NCBI GenBank assembly: GCA_020636495.1
Contig: JACJXQ010000008.1
Coordinates: 1,426,001-1,490,000, forward strand
Reading direction: 5' to 3'
Origin: Chitinophagales bacterium
Lineage (GTDB): Bacteria; Bacteroidota; Bacteroidia; Chitinophagales; Chitinophagaceae
Length of the DNA stretch: 64,000 nt
Shown here piece after piece: positions 1 to 7,110 of this stretch. How positions within the stretch are numbered: position 1 is the first letter of the stretch; each line of letters begins with the position of its first letter. The position numbers and the translations under genes were made by a program. The notes beneath the pieces were generated by a model. That model saw nothing but the letters and a program-made list of their open reading frames with translations, did not search any database and was not told the DNA's origin.

Positions 1-84
1 GATGCGGGTGATGTTGCTATCTGGTGGATGATGTTTTAGATATTGGATAATAGTTTTTTGTTTTCACTTTTGACTTTTTACTTA

Positions 85-2886
85 TCATAGATATTGTCCC
101 GTATAGCTTTCTTTTACGTCTTTCAAGCCTTTGGGTACGCCTGAGTAGAGGATGTGCCCCCCGCCGGCACCACCTTCGGGGCCTATGTCTATGATATGGT
201 CAGCGCTTTTTATTACGTCCGTATTGTGCTCAATTACTATGATGCTGTGCCCCTGTTCTATTAACGCATCGAAGGACGAGAGTAGTTTTTTGATGTCGTG
301 GAAATGCAGGCCCGTTGTCGGCTCGTCAAAGATGAAAAGTATCTTATCCTTGCTGTTGCCCTTGCCTAAGAAGGAAGCCAGTTTTACACGTTGCGCCTCG
401 CCACCACTCAGGGTATTGCTGCTTTGCCCCAACTTCACATAACCCAGCCCCACATCGCTGAGGGGCTGCATGGCTTTTACTATTTTATCTTCTCCTGCAA
501 AGAAAGCCAGTGCTTCGTCCACGCTCATCTCCAGCACATCATACACGTTCTTTTCGCGGAAGGTTACTTCCAGTACCTCATCTTTAAAACGTTTGCCCTT
601 GCAGCTTTCGCATACCAGGTGCACGTCCGCAAGAAACTGCATCTCCACTACCACCTCGCCGTCGCCCTTACAGGTATCGCAGCGGCCGCCGTCTGTATTG
701 AAGGAGAAATGCTTGTCTTTAAATCCACGCATTTTAGACAAAGGCTGTTTGGTGAACAGTTTCCTTATCTCGTCCCACGCCTTGATGTAGGTAACGGGGT
801 TGCTGCGCGACGATTTGCCTATCGGGTTCTGGTCTACCATTTCTACATGGGTGATGCGGTCAATATCGCCGCCCAGGTATTTGTGCAGACCCGGCCTGTC
901 CGTCCCTTCGCCAAAGTGTTTTTGCAGGGCGGGGTAGAGGGTCTGTTTTACCAATGTTGTTTTGCCGCTACCACTTACGCCCGTTACCACGCACAATACA
1001 TTCAGCGGAAAACTTGCGTCTACATTCTTCAGGTTGTGCTGACGGCAGCCCTCCAGTTGTATATGCCCTTTGGGTTTGCGCAACACTTTGGGCACGTCTA
1101 TTTTCATAATGCCTCCCAGGTACTTGCCCGTCAGGCTGTGCTCGTTGGCCACTATCTCGTCAAAGTTGCCCTCGGCTACTACCTCGCCACCCAGGTGGCT
1201 GGCCAGCGGACCCATATCTATGATGTGGTCGGCCTCGCGCATCATCAGTTCGTCGTGTTCTACCACCACTACCGTGTTGCCCAGGTCGCGCAGGTTTTTG
1301 AGTACTTTTATCAGTCTTTCCGTATCGCGGCTGTGCAGGCCAATGCTCGGCTCGTCCAGTATATACAGCGAGTCGGTCAGGTTGCTGCCCAGGAATTTTG
1401 TCAGTTGTATCCGCTGGCTTTCTCCACCACTCAGCGTATTGGCCAGGCGGTTGAGGGTTAAATATCCTAAGCCCACATCCAGCAAAGTCTTCAGTCGCTG
1501 GTTGATCTCTATGAGTATCCTGTAGGCAATTTTACTGTCGTGTTCGTTCAGTTCCAGTTGGTCAAACCACTCACTCAGGTTGGTTGCGGGCAGGTGCATC
1601 AGGTCGGTGATGGTCGTATTGTCCACCTTTACATATTGCGCGTCCTTACGCAGCCTTGTGCCCTTACAGGTAGGGCATGTGGTGCGGCCGCGATAGCGCG
1701 CCTGCATCACACGGTATTGCACCTTATACAGGTTCTGCTCTACCATGGTAAAGAAATCGCGGATGCCGCTTACCTTATCATTACCCTCCCACAGCAGGTC
1801 CAGTTCCTTCTGGTTCAGGTCCGATATGGCCTTGTGTATAGGAAAGTCGTACTTCGTGGCTGTGCGAACGAACGCGTGTTGCCATTCCGCCATCTTCTCG
1901 CCACGCCAGCAGGCTACCGCACCTTCGTGCACGCTCAGGCTCTTGTCGGGTATCACCAGGTCTTCGTCCACGCCCAGCACCATGCCGAAGCCCTCACACT
2001 CGGGGCAGGCACCATATGGATTGTTGAACGAGAACAGGTTGGGGGTAGGCTCTTCAAACACCATACCATCGGCCTCAAACCTGTTGTTGAAATTCTTTAT
2101 CTCGCCGCCGTTCAGCTCCAGCAGGCATTCGCCCTCACTCTCGTAAAAGGCGGTTTGTATACTATCGCCCAGGCGGTGAATGTCATCCTCTTCAAATTCC
2201 TTGGTCACTATACGGTCTATCAGCAGGTAGTTGTTCTTTTGGGGCAGTTTTGCGGTGCCCTCTACCAGTTCTTCTATACGGTAAGGTTTGCCATCGTCTT
2301 TGGCATATATGCGGCTGAAGCCCTTCTGCATCAGTATGTTCAGTTCTTCCTCTACACTGCGGCCGTAGTGCGTTACCAACGGCACTATTATCTGCACCTT
2401 GATGCCGTGTTCCAGCGTTTCCAGGTAGTCTACCACGTCGGTCACGGTGTCTTTTTTTACCTCCGTGCCGCTTACGGGCGAGTAGGTGCGGCCCGCACGG
2501 GCAAAGAGCAGGCGCAGGTAGTCGTATATCTCCGTCATGCTGCCCACGGTGCTGCGCGGGGTGCGGGTGCTTACCTTCTGCTCTATGGCAATGGCCGGGC
2601 AAATACCGTGTATAAAGTCAACCGCGGGCTTGTCCATACGCATCAGGAACTGGCGGGCGTAGGCGCTGAGGCTCTCCGCATAGCGGCGCTGCCCCTCGGC
2701 AAACAGGGTATCTATGGTGAGGCTGCTCTTGCCGCTGCCCGATACGCCCGTTACCACCACCAGCTTGTTGCGGGGGATGGCCACGTCCACGTTCTTCAGG
2801 TTGTGCATACGTGCACCCTTGATGAATATGGAGTCGTCTGCCGTTATCCTGTCTTCTGCCTTTTTGGTTGCTTTCTTTGTTGCCAT
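85..2886 (-). CDS. uvrA: UvrABC excision nuclease subunit A
   Basis: Damage-recognition ATPase of nucleotide excision repair, which loads UvrB on damaged DNA. The 933-residue product has the UvrA double ABC architecture: Walker A GVSGSGKSS near residue 47, zinc-binding CPEC and CPTCKG cysteines in the first half, signature LSGGESQRIQL, a second Walker A GVSGSGKTT, CDTCKGDG and CESCKGKRF cysteines, and a second signature LSGGEAQRVKL. I start at the ATG of MATKKATKK. The reading frame stays open upstream to 3285, but those codons encode no UvrA sequence and run into a palindromic repeat. Length is normal for the family. The gene stands alone, with a long intergenic region upstream that contains hairpins. 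Confidence 0.97.
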   Translation of the reverse strand: MATKKATKKAEDRITADDSIFIKGARMHNLKNVDVAIPRNKLVVVTGVSGSGKSSLTIDTLFAEGQRRYAESLSAYARQFLMRMDKPAVDFIHGICPAIAIEQKVSTRTPRSTVGSMTEIYDYLRLLFARAGRTYSPVSGTEVKKDTVTDVVDYLETLEHGIKVQIIVPLVTHYGRSVEEELNILMQKGFSRIYAKDDGKPYRIEELVEGTAKLPQKNNYLLIDRIVTKEFEEDDIHRLGDSIQTAFYESEGECLLELNGGEIKNFNNRFEADGMVFEEPTPNLFSFNNPYGACPECEGFGMVLGVDEDLVIPDKSLSVHEGAVACWRGEKMAEWQHAFVRTATKYDFPIHKAISDLNQKELDLLWEGNDKVSGIRDFFTMVEQNLYKVQYRVMQARYRGRTTCPTCKGTRLRKDAQYVKVDNTTITDLMHLPATNLSEWFDQLELNEHDSKIAYRILIEINQRLKTLLDVGLGYLTLNRLANTLSGGESQRIQLTKFLGSNLTDSLYILDEPSIGLHSRDTERLIKVLKNLRDLGNTVVVVEHDELMMREADHIIDMGPLASHLGGEVVAEGNFDEIVANEHSLTGKYLGGIMKIDVPKVLRKPKGHIQLEGCRQHNLKNVDASFPLNVLCVVTGVSGSGKTTLVKQTLYPALQKHFGEGTDRPGLHKYLGGDIDRITHVEMVDQNPIGKSSRSNPVTYIKAWDEIRKLFTKQPLSKMRGFKDKHFSFNTDGGRCDTCKGDGEVVVEMQFLADVHLVCESCKGKRFKDEVLEVTFREKNVYDVLEMSVDEALAFFAGEDKIVKAMQPLSDVGLGYVKLGQSSNTLSGGEAQRVKLASFLGKGNSKDKILFIFDEPTTGLHFHDIKKLLSSFDALIEQGHSIIVIEHNTDVIKSADHIIDIGPEGGAGGGHILYSGVPKGLKDVKESYTGQYL

Positions 2887-3023
2887 AATATGCCGGGTAG
2901 CAAAAATAAGGTTTTTAGCCCTGCTGTTTTTGTTAAGTAATGTGTTTCCGGGGTTTAACCGAAAGTTAGTATTTGTTTTTCGCAATAGGTTGATAATAAG
3001 CCTGTTGCAATGTGAACTGTTAA

Positions 3024-3066
3024 GTTTTGTTAAGTAAAACGGATAACCGTTTGCACTTAACAAAAC
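3024..3066. repeat. Nested inverted repeat upstream of uvrA
   Basis: A perfect 12-bp inverted repeat (GTTTTGTTAAGT at 3024-3035 against ACTTAACAAAAC at 3055-3066) encloses a second stem, AAACGG/CCGTTT, at 3037-3042 and 3047-3052. It lies about 140 bases upstream of the uvrA start. It could be an operator, a cruciform or the end of a leftward transcript. It is not a copy of the 187-bp element to its right. Confidence 0.6.
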
Positions 3067-3067
3067 A

Positions 3068-3096
3068 TAAAAAAGTCCCGCTTGTTGCGGGACTGA
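3068..3096 (-). terminator. Intrinsic terminator-like hairpin, leftward
   Basis: On the minus strand the stem AGTCCCGC/GCGGGACT with loop AACAA is followed by six T residues, a classic rho-independent terminator. No leftward gene is visible between here and the repeat array. A second hairpin with almost the same stem (TCCCGC/GCGGGA) lies at 3163-3177. It may end a short untranslated transcript or be the leftover end of a displaced gene. Confidence 0.5.
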
Positions 3097-3259
3097 TAAG
3101 ATATAATGTTTTTGTATGTGTGGTGGGTGGGGCATGGTGAGATAGCGTAGTTGTTTACTATAGTCCCGCAAAGCGGGATTTACGTAAATGCATTCACATT
3201 TACTACAACAAATATACGTAAAATTATTGTTTTTACCTATTCTTTTTTTGATTTTCTCC

Positions 3260-3446
3260 GCTGTTCGAAATGTTCTGCAAGGCATTTCGAATATATAAAT
3301 GGAAAGCCGTTCTTAGAACGGGAATCGTGTTGCTTGAGTTGTACAGTTGTCATGCGTTTATTTGCCGAACTACAGTCCAATAAATACCGTTTACAAAACG
3401 GCTTTGATTATGTGTTCAAGATGCCGTTCCGAACATCTCGAACAGC
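3260..3446. repeat. 187-bp four-hairpin palindromic element, copy A
   Basis: The ends pair as GCTGTTCGA (3260-3268) with TCGAACAGC (3438-3446). Inside are four hairpins: H1 TTCGAAATG/CATTTCGAA at 3264-3291, H2 CCGTTCT/AGAACGG at 3307-3321, H3 CCGTTT/AAACGG at 3387-3401, and H4 GTTCAAGATG/CATCTCGAAC at 3414-3443. H4 resembles the reverse complement of H1, and H3 that of H2, so the whole element is one long imperfect palindrome. It differs from copy B at about 11 of 187 positions as counted by eye. It carries no ORF of its own. Confidence 0.85.
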
Positions 3447-3546
3447 AGGGGTAAAAATAGGAAAGTCTTAACAGATATGAAACTTTTCGTCCAGCCCATA
3501 ATTGTAACTTTAGTAACTATTTCTACATTCTGTAATTTTTCAATAT

Positions 3547-3789
3547 ATGCTCACAGTATTCTCAAATATTTCTTGCGCTATTGCGGGGAAAGTTTCTAAA
3601 CATTCTGATAGAGTGACAACATTTAACATTAACGATGTTGGCAGAGTGGATATAACTAGTGCTAAACATAGACATATCCTCGCCATATATAAAAAGGGAC
3701 AAAGACGCTCATGGTATTTTAGAGTTGATCAATTGAGTGCGTCAGATGTCATGGATTTGATAACGCGCTGCCGGGCTTACAGGCCTTGA
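3547..3789 (+). CDS. Hypothetical protein between two palindromic elements
   Basis: An 80-codon ORF between element copies A and B, with no family I recognise. The product is basic, with a plausible beta-rich middle (NINDVGRVDITS, HILAIYKKG) and a C-terminal helix (ASDVMDLITRC). There is no signal peptide or membrane segment in this frame. A second short ORF overlaps it in another frame at 3477-3599. It starts at an ATG and encodes a 40-residue peptide beginning MKLFVQPIIVTLVT, which looks like a signal sequence. An exported protein broken by a frameshift is therefore possible. The stop lies about 50 bases before copy B. Codons are more AT-rich than in uvrA or the genes after 5594. Confidence 0.45.
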   Translation: MLTVFSNISCAIAGKVSKHSDRVTTFNINDVGRVDITSAKHRHILAIYKKGQRRSWYFRVDQLSASDVMDLITRCRAYRP

Positions 3790-3841
3790 TGTCTGTATGC
3801 TGTATTTATAGTTGACATTTGCAAACTACGTTTACCAATCC

Positions 3842-4028
3842 GCTGTTCGAAATGTTCTGCAAGGCATTTCGAATATATAAATAGAAAGCCGTTCTGAGAA
3901 CGGCAATCGTGTTGCATGAGTTGTACAATTGTAATGCGTTTATTTGCTGAACTACAGTTTAATAAATACCGTTTACAAAACGGCTTTGATTATGTGTTCA
4001 AGATGCCGTTCCGAACATCTTGAACAGT
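3842..4028. repeat. 187-bp four-hairpin palindromic element, copy B
   Basis: Same length and layout as copy A, with closing pair GCTGTTCGA (3842-3850) and TTGAACAGT (4020-4028). The closing stem has changed to two G-T pairs but stays pairable, and H4 here is a perfect 10-bp stem, GTTCAAGATG/CATCTTGAAC. Most differences from copy A fall in spacers or the H2 loop. It separates the 80-codon ORF from the HEPN gene. Confidence 0.85.
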
Positions 4029-4034
4029 AGGGGG

Positions 4035-4068
4035 TTTAAGATGCCTTCAGAACATCTTGAATAGCAGA
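4035..4068. repeat. Extra right-arm fragment of the palindromic element
   Basis: Directly after copy B, a further hairpin AAGATG-CCTTCAGAA-CATCTT with flanking bases repeats the H4 arm in degenerate form, ending GAATAGCAG against GAACAGTAG. Only this terminal arm is present. It could be a remnant of a fourth copy or a duplicated end. Confidence 0.6.
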
Positions 4069-4100
4069 GGTCTCGTGCTTAAGAAGACTTTAGAAAGAAT

Positions 4101-4134
4101 CACTTGTCATAAATATGACTTACTGTAACAAGTG
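4101..4134. promoter_or_regulatory. Inverted repeat upstream of the HEPN gene
   Basis: CACTTGT at 4101-4107 is mirrored by ACAAGTG at 4128-4134, and the word TGTCATAAAT occurs at both 4105-4114 and 4134-4143. The dyad lies 40-80 bases before the preferred HEPN start, where an operator would fit. That function is inference. Its presence here argues against the upstream ATG at 4115 being the translation start. Confidence 0.35.
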
Positions 4135-4177
4135 TCATAAATGGCTGACAATTGCCTTTATTGCGTATATTGTTAAT

Positions 4178-5356
4178 ATGAAAGGGCGACATAAAGAACA
4201 ATATATTGATGATATTCTGTCTAAAATAGTTTTCAAAAGAAATGGTGAGTTTGCATATCCTGAATTTAGACTAACAATCAAAGAATTGCATCTTACTGAA
4301 AAGAGATGGGACAGCGAAGAAGAAATCGAGCGTTCAATTAGAAAATTAAATGCAGAAAACATCGATTTAAGTTATAAAAATTTGAATCGTGAATACGAAA
4401 CAGTAAATACTGAAAATTGGTTTGAATTTCTTATCTCCACAGATTATCCAATAGAATCATCGTTTGTATTAAGAGGTATAGATATTACAGTCGTTGTTGA
4501 AGATCTCGAGGAGAAATTGAATGTATTAGATGGGGTAAAAGGTGAAAATAAGTTAATACCTATTGAGATGAAGTCTCTAGTGTCAGGTGTTCACAAACTT
4601 CTGTCGTTTAAAATAAACAGTAAATACTATTCAGATGCCGTCAGGCACTTTGAGAGTGTTCACGCACTACTAAAAGGAATACTGGAATACTCTTATGCAC
4701 AAAATCACTTTTTGTGGAAAAATTATAGCCATGAACGGAATGATAGCAGTTTTTTCTACCCACGTTTTATACTTGTTATTGCAAATGGTTTTATAGAAGT
4801 ACTAAAACCAAGCAAATACACATCATCTACTTCAAAACCAATCGATCAAACAGGATGCAAACTACGATTTGGAAAAATCCTTGATAGTTTTAATAGAACA
4901 GATGTTGATATGCAGATGTATAAGTTTCTTTCTGATGTTTTTAGATTATACGGACTAGGTAAGGATTCAAAAACAGGTAGGGAAGCTTATTTGTTATTTT
5001 GGAATGTATTAGAAAAACTCCTTTATCCTTTTGAAAGTACGGGTAACACAAATGAAATTTTGAAACGTGCTAAGGTTTTTCAATTTTTTGGTTTCATGCA
5101 AATGGAACACATCTTTAAACAGCTTGCTATAATTAGAAATGATTTAGTTCACCGAGGAGTGGACTATGTTGAAGAGTTGTACATTAGTTATTTAAATACC
5201 TTGTTACATAATATTATCGAATTCTTATTTGACAATTTGACGATTATTAATTCAAAAGAAAGACTGGAAACATTTTTGCAATTTAGTTCAATACCTTATT
5301 CGAATATGGTTGAAAATATGGATATGATTAAGGGGATAATGAAACAGAAAGTATAG
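4178..5356 (+). CDS. HEPN-motif protein, possible defence or toxin RNase
   Basis: A 392-residue soluble protein from the preferred ATG (MKGRHKEQ). An ATG at 4115 would add 21 residues. The only recognisable signature is near the C terminus: IRNDLVHRG, in which Arg320 and His325 form the R-x4-H motif of HEPN domains. Helical segments precede it (ALLKGILEYSYAQ, LLFWNVLEKLLYPF), as in Apea-like or abortive-infection HEPN proteins. HEPN domains are often metal-independent RNases in toxin and anti-phage systems. That role is inferred here from one motif and the context. The gene is visibly AT-rich compared with its chromosomal neighbours and lies between palindromic elements B and C, suggesting acquisition by transfer. 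No partner antitoxin or nucleotidyltransferase is adjacent. Confidence 0.65.
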   Translation: MKGRHKEQYIDDILSKIVFKRNGEFAYPEFRLTIKELHLTEKRWDSEEEIERSIRKLNAENIDLSYKNLNREYETVNTENWFEFLISTDYPIESSFVLRGIDITVVVEDLEEKLNVLDGVKGENKLIPIEMKSLVSGVHKLLSFKINSKYYSDAVRHFESVHALLKGILEYSYAQNHFLWKNYSHERNDSSFFYPRFILVIANGFIEVLKPSKYTSSTSKPIDQTGCKLRFGKILDSFNRTDVDMQMYKFLSDVFRLYGLGKDSKTGREAYLLFWNVLEKLLYPFESTGNTNEILKRAKVFQFFGFMQMEHIFKQLAIIRNDLVHRGVDYVEELYISYLNTLLHNIIEFLFDNLTIINSKERLETFLQFSSIPYSNMVENMDMIKGIMKQKV

Positions 5357-5368
5357 TTTCTGCACCCA

Positions 5369-5554
5369 CTGGCGCGGATGTTCCGCAGGGCATCCGTGTC
5401 TTACAGGTCACCCGGTCTCCCGACCGGTATTCGAGGTGCCTGTGCCTGAATATAATTGAGCTGTTGATGATGTACTAAACTTTTGCACCCCGAATGCCGG
5501 TTGCAAACCGGATAACTTATTTGACACAGGTGCCTTTACGAACACCTGCGCCAG
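5369..5554. repeat. 186-bp four-hairpin palindromic element, copy C (divergent)
   Basis: A GC-richer relative of copies A and B with the same plan: closing stem CTGGCGC/GCGCCAG, H1 CGGATG/CATCCG at 5375-5396, H2 CCGGTC/GACCGG at 5412-5427, H3 CCGGTT/AACCGG at 5497-5511, and H4 CAGGTG/CACCTG at 5527-5548. Loop lengths match (10 nt in H1 and H4) and loop sequences are partly kept (TTCCGCAGGG against TTCTGCAAGG; CCTTTACGAA against CCGTTCCGAA). Stem differences are compensated on both strands. It starts 12 bases after the HEPN stop and ends about 39 bases before the next gene. Confidence 0.8.
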
Positions 5555-5593
5555 CGAGTGATATTTTATTATCTTGCTTTACAATTGAACCTT

Positions 5594-6259
5594 ATGAACA
5601 AGCTCATCATATTCCTATGCCTGCTTTTGGTGTGCGCTTATCCATTGCGCGCGCAGTACTATCCTGACGAGGGTATCAACATAATCAGTAAAGATGAAGA
5701 GATAACCGGTGCTGAGCATATATCCATCATCTCTTACTATCTGCCTGTAAAGCCTGAGGATGCGGATCTTGGTGCCGTAGTGCATGGGCTGGCAGAACAG
5801 GCCAGGGCGGCAGGCGGCAATGTGGTAAAATTACTGAGCTTGAAAACACTGGTGCCCGGGGACAGTTTGCTCTGCTATGCTGTAGTGATGAAGATACCCG
5901 ACCCGGTTTATCCGCATTATGTTTTCCAGGATGATTTTTATTTTGTTATTGTAGATGAGTTGATAGAACATCCGAAAACAGAATCAAAAGCCTACTTTTT
6001 TACCTCGCCGATGCGGAGTAACAGGATACTGGATGATGACCGTGGTTTGTTGTTGACGATGGAAGATTCATTCAGTTGTTTTTTTGAAAAAAATACTGTG
6101 TGCTCGCGCACCGTATCAACACAACCCGGTGGAGAGTTGTATTATTTTATGATGACGGCCGGCGAGGATGATGAGCCGGAGTCAATTGAAGTACACTACA
6201 AAGATGGCTATCATATATGTAAGGTGTACGAAAGACTGAATGCTTTGAAAGAGAAATGA
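5594..6259 (+). CDS. Exported hypothetical protein
   Basis: A 221-residue product from the ATG of MNKLIIFLCLLLVCA. An N-terminal signal peptide ends near the Ala-Gln after LRA, so export by Sec is likely. I recognise no domain. The mature part has a repeated beta-strand character and an acidic C-terminal half (MMTAGEDDEPESIEVHY), with no C-terminal sorting domain. Base composition resembles the main chromosome rather than the preceding HEPN gene. The reading frame is open further upstream to 5558, but that part overlaps the end of palindromic element C and encodes nothing signal-like. Confidence 0.6.
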   Translation: MNKLIIFLCLLLVCAYPLRAQYYPDEGINIISKDEEITGAEHISIISYYLPVKPEDADLGAVVHGLAEQARAAGGNVVKLLSLKTLVPGDSLLCYAVVMKIPDPVYPHYVFQDDFYFVIVDELIEHPKTESKAYFFTSPMRSNRILDDDRGLLLTMEDSFSCFFEKNTVCSRTVSTQPGGELYYFMMTAGEDDEPESIEVHYKDGYHICKVYERLNALKEK

Positions 6260-6294
6260 AGCGTTGCTGTTCTTAGTTTGCTGACGTGGGCTTG

Positions 6295-6891
6295 TTAACT
6301 GTTCTTCAGTATCTCCTGCAGTTTGGCACGGTCGTTCTTGTAGGCTTCTATCCTGCCAATGTTGGTCAATACAAAGCCATATAGATATTCGTTGTACTCA
6401 TCGGGTTTGTGGAGGCGCATGTTCGACAGGTTGATCCAGATAGATTGCAGTGTTCTTATAGGCCCCCATGGAATACCCCACCAGCCGGCTACAAGTGAGC
6501 CAGCAAGAGCTGTTGCATTTTTCTTTTTCAGGCAGGACGGACAACCCACCCTTACTCTTTTCTCGTAGTTGGTCAATATAATAAGGCTGATGACCATGGC
6601 CGTGACCGTAGCACTTAACTTTTCGGTATTGGCGTTGCAATGAGGACAATTGAGTGTGCTGATGATGTTGCAGTATGATCTCAGATCATCCATGGTGTAC
6701 TTTTTGTTTTGCGCATCTATGGCTTTGGCTATATGTTCCCCAAGTGCTCTTTTGTCTATTTCTTCTTTGGCTATCTGTATGGCTTCGGGTGTTAATCCAT
6801 TTGCATTTTGTGTGGCGAGGTGCAGTAGTTCATTATCAGGCATACGGGACAACTGCTCACGTATAAATTCAGGGTTCATTCCTTTGCTCAT
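6295..6891 (-). CDS. Zinc-ribbon membrane protein, unknown function
   Basis: 198 residues from the ATG of MSKGMNPEF. The N-terminal half is helical and hydrophilic. It is followed by a CPHC pair and, after a hydrophobic stretch (TVTAMVISLIILT), a CPSC pair, which together form a likely zinc ribbon. A second hydrophobic, Gly/Trp-rich segment (ALAGSLVAGWWGIPWGP) follows. I do not recognise a characterised family. It is convergent with the exported protein to the left, and nothing suggests an operon. Confidence 0.6.
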   Translation of the reverse strand: MSKGMNPEFIREQLSRMPDNELLHLATQNANGLTPEAIQIAKEEIDKRALGEHIAKAIDAQNKKYTMDDLRSYCNIISTLNCPHCNANTEKLSATVTAMVISLIILTNYEKRVRVGCPSCLKKKNATALAGSLVAGWWGIPWGPIRTLQSIWINLSNMRLHKPDEYNEYLYGFVLTNIGRIEAYKNDRAKLQEILKNS

Positions 6892-7110
6892 AAAAAGGTT
6901 GTTAAGGTTGTAACAAGAAGTAGGTTCAAGTACCAAACATAATAAATTTATTTATTGAATTGCCGGTCCCGATACCAGTTTTGGTATGTTCTATATTCGT
7001 GTAGCTACATTTATTGCTTATGTCGATATTGTAAATCCTTATGCATGCGCGTGTATGGTGTTCCTAATTTTGCCTCCACAGAACACTTACAAGAACTAAA
7101 GATCAAAGCA

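Noticed and set aside
1..84. 3' end of a gene at the left edge
   Set aside because: The only frame open from the edge stops at 39 after 12 codons and carries no recognisable sequence.
391..2940. Long plus-strand ORFs opposite uvrA
   Set aside because: They are antisense shadows of a strongly biased coding sequence, with Tyr/His/Val-rich nonsense products.
2887..3285. N-terminal extension of UvrA
   Set aside because: The open frame upstream has no UvrA similarity and runs through hairpins and repeat copy A; the ATG at 2886 gives the normal N terminus.
3260..4028. CRISPR array
   Set aside because: Repeats are 187 bases, only three, divergent and separated by genes; there are no uniform spacers or cas genes.
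3260..5554. Elements A-C as classical integron attC sites
   Set aside because: The ends read GCTGTTCG ... CGAACAGC, not the RYYYAAC ... GTTRRRY core pairs, the elements are longer than usual attC sites, and no integrase gene is in the window.
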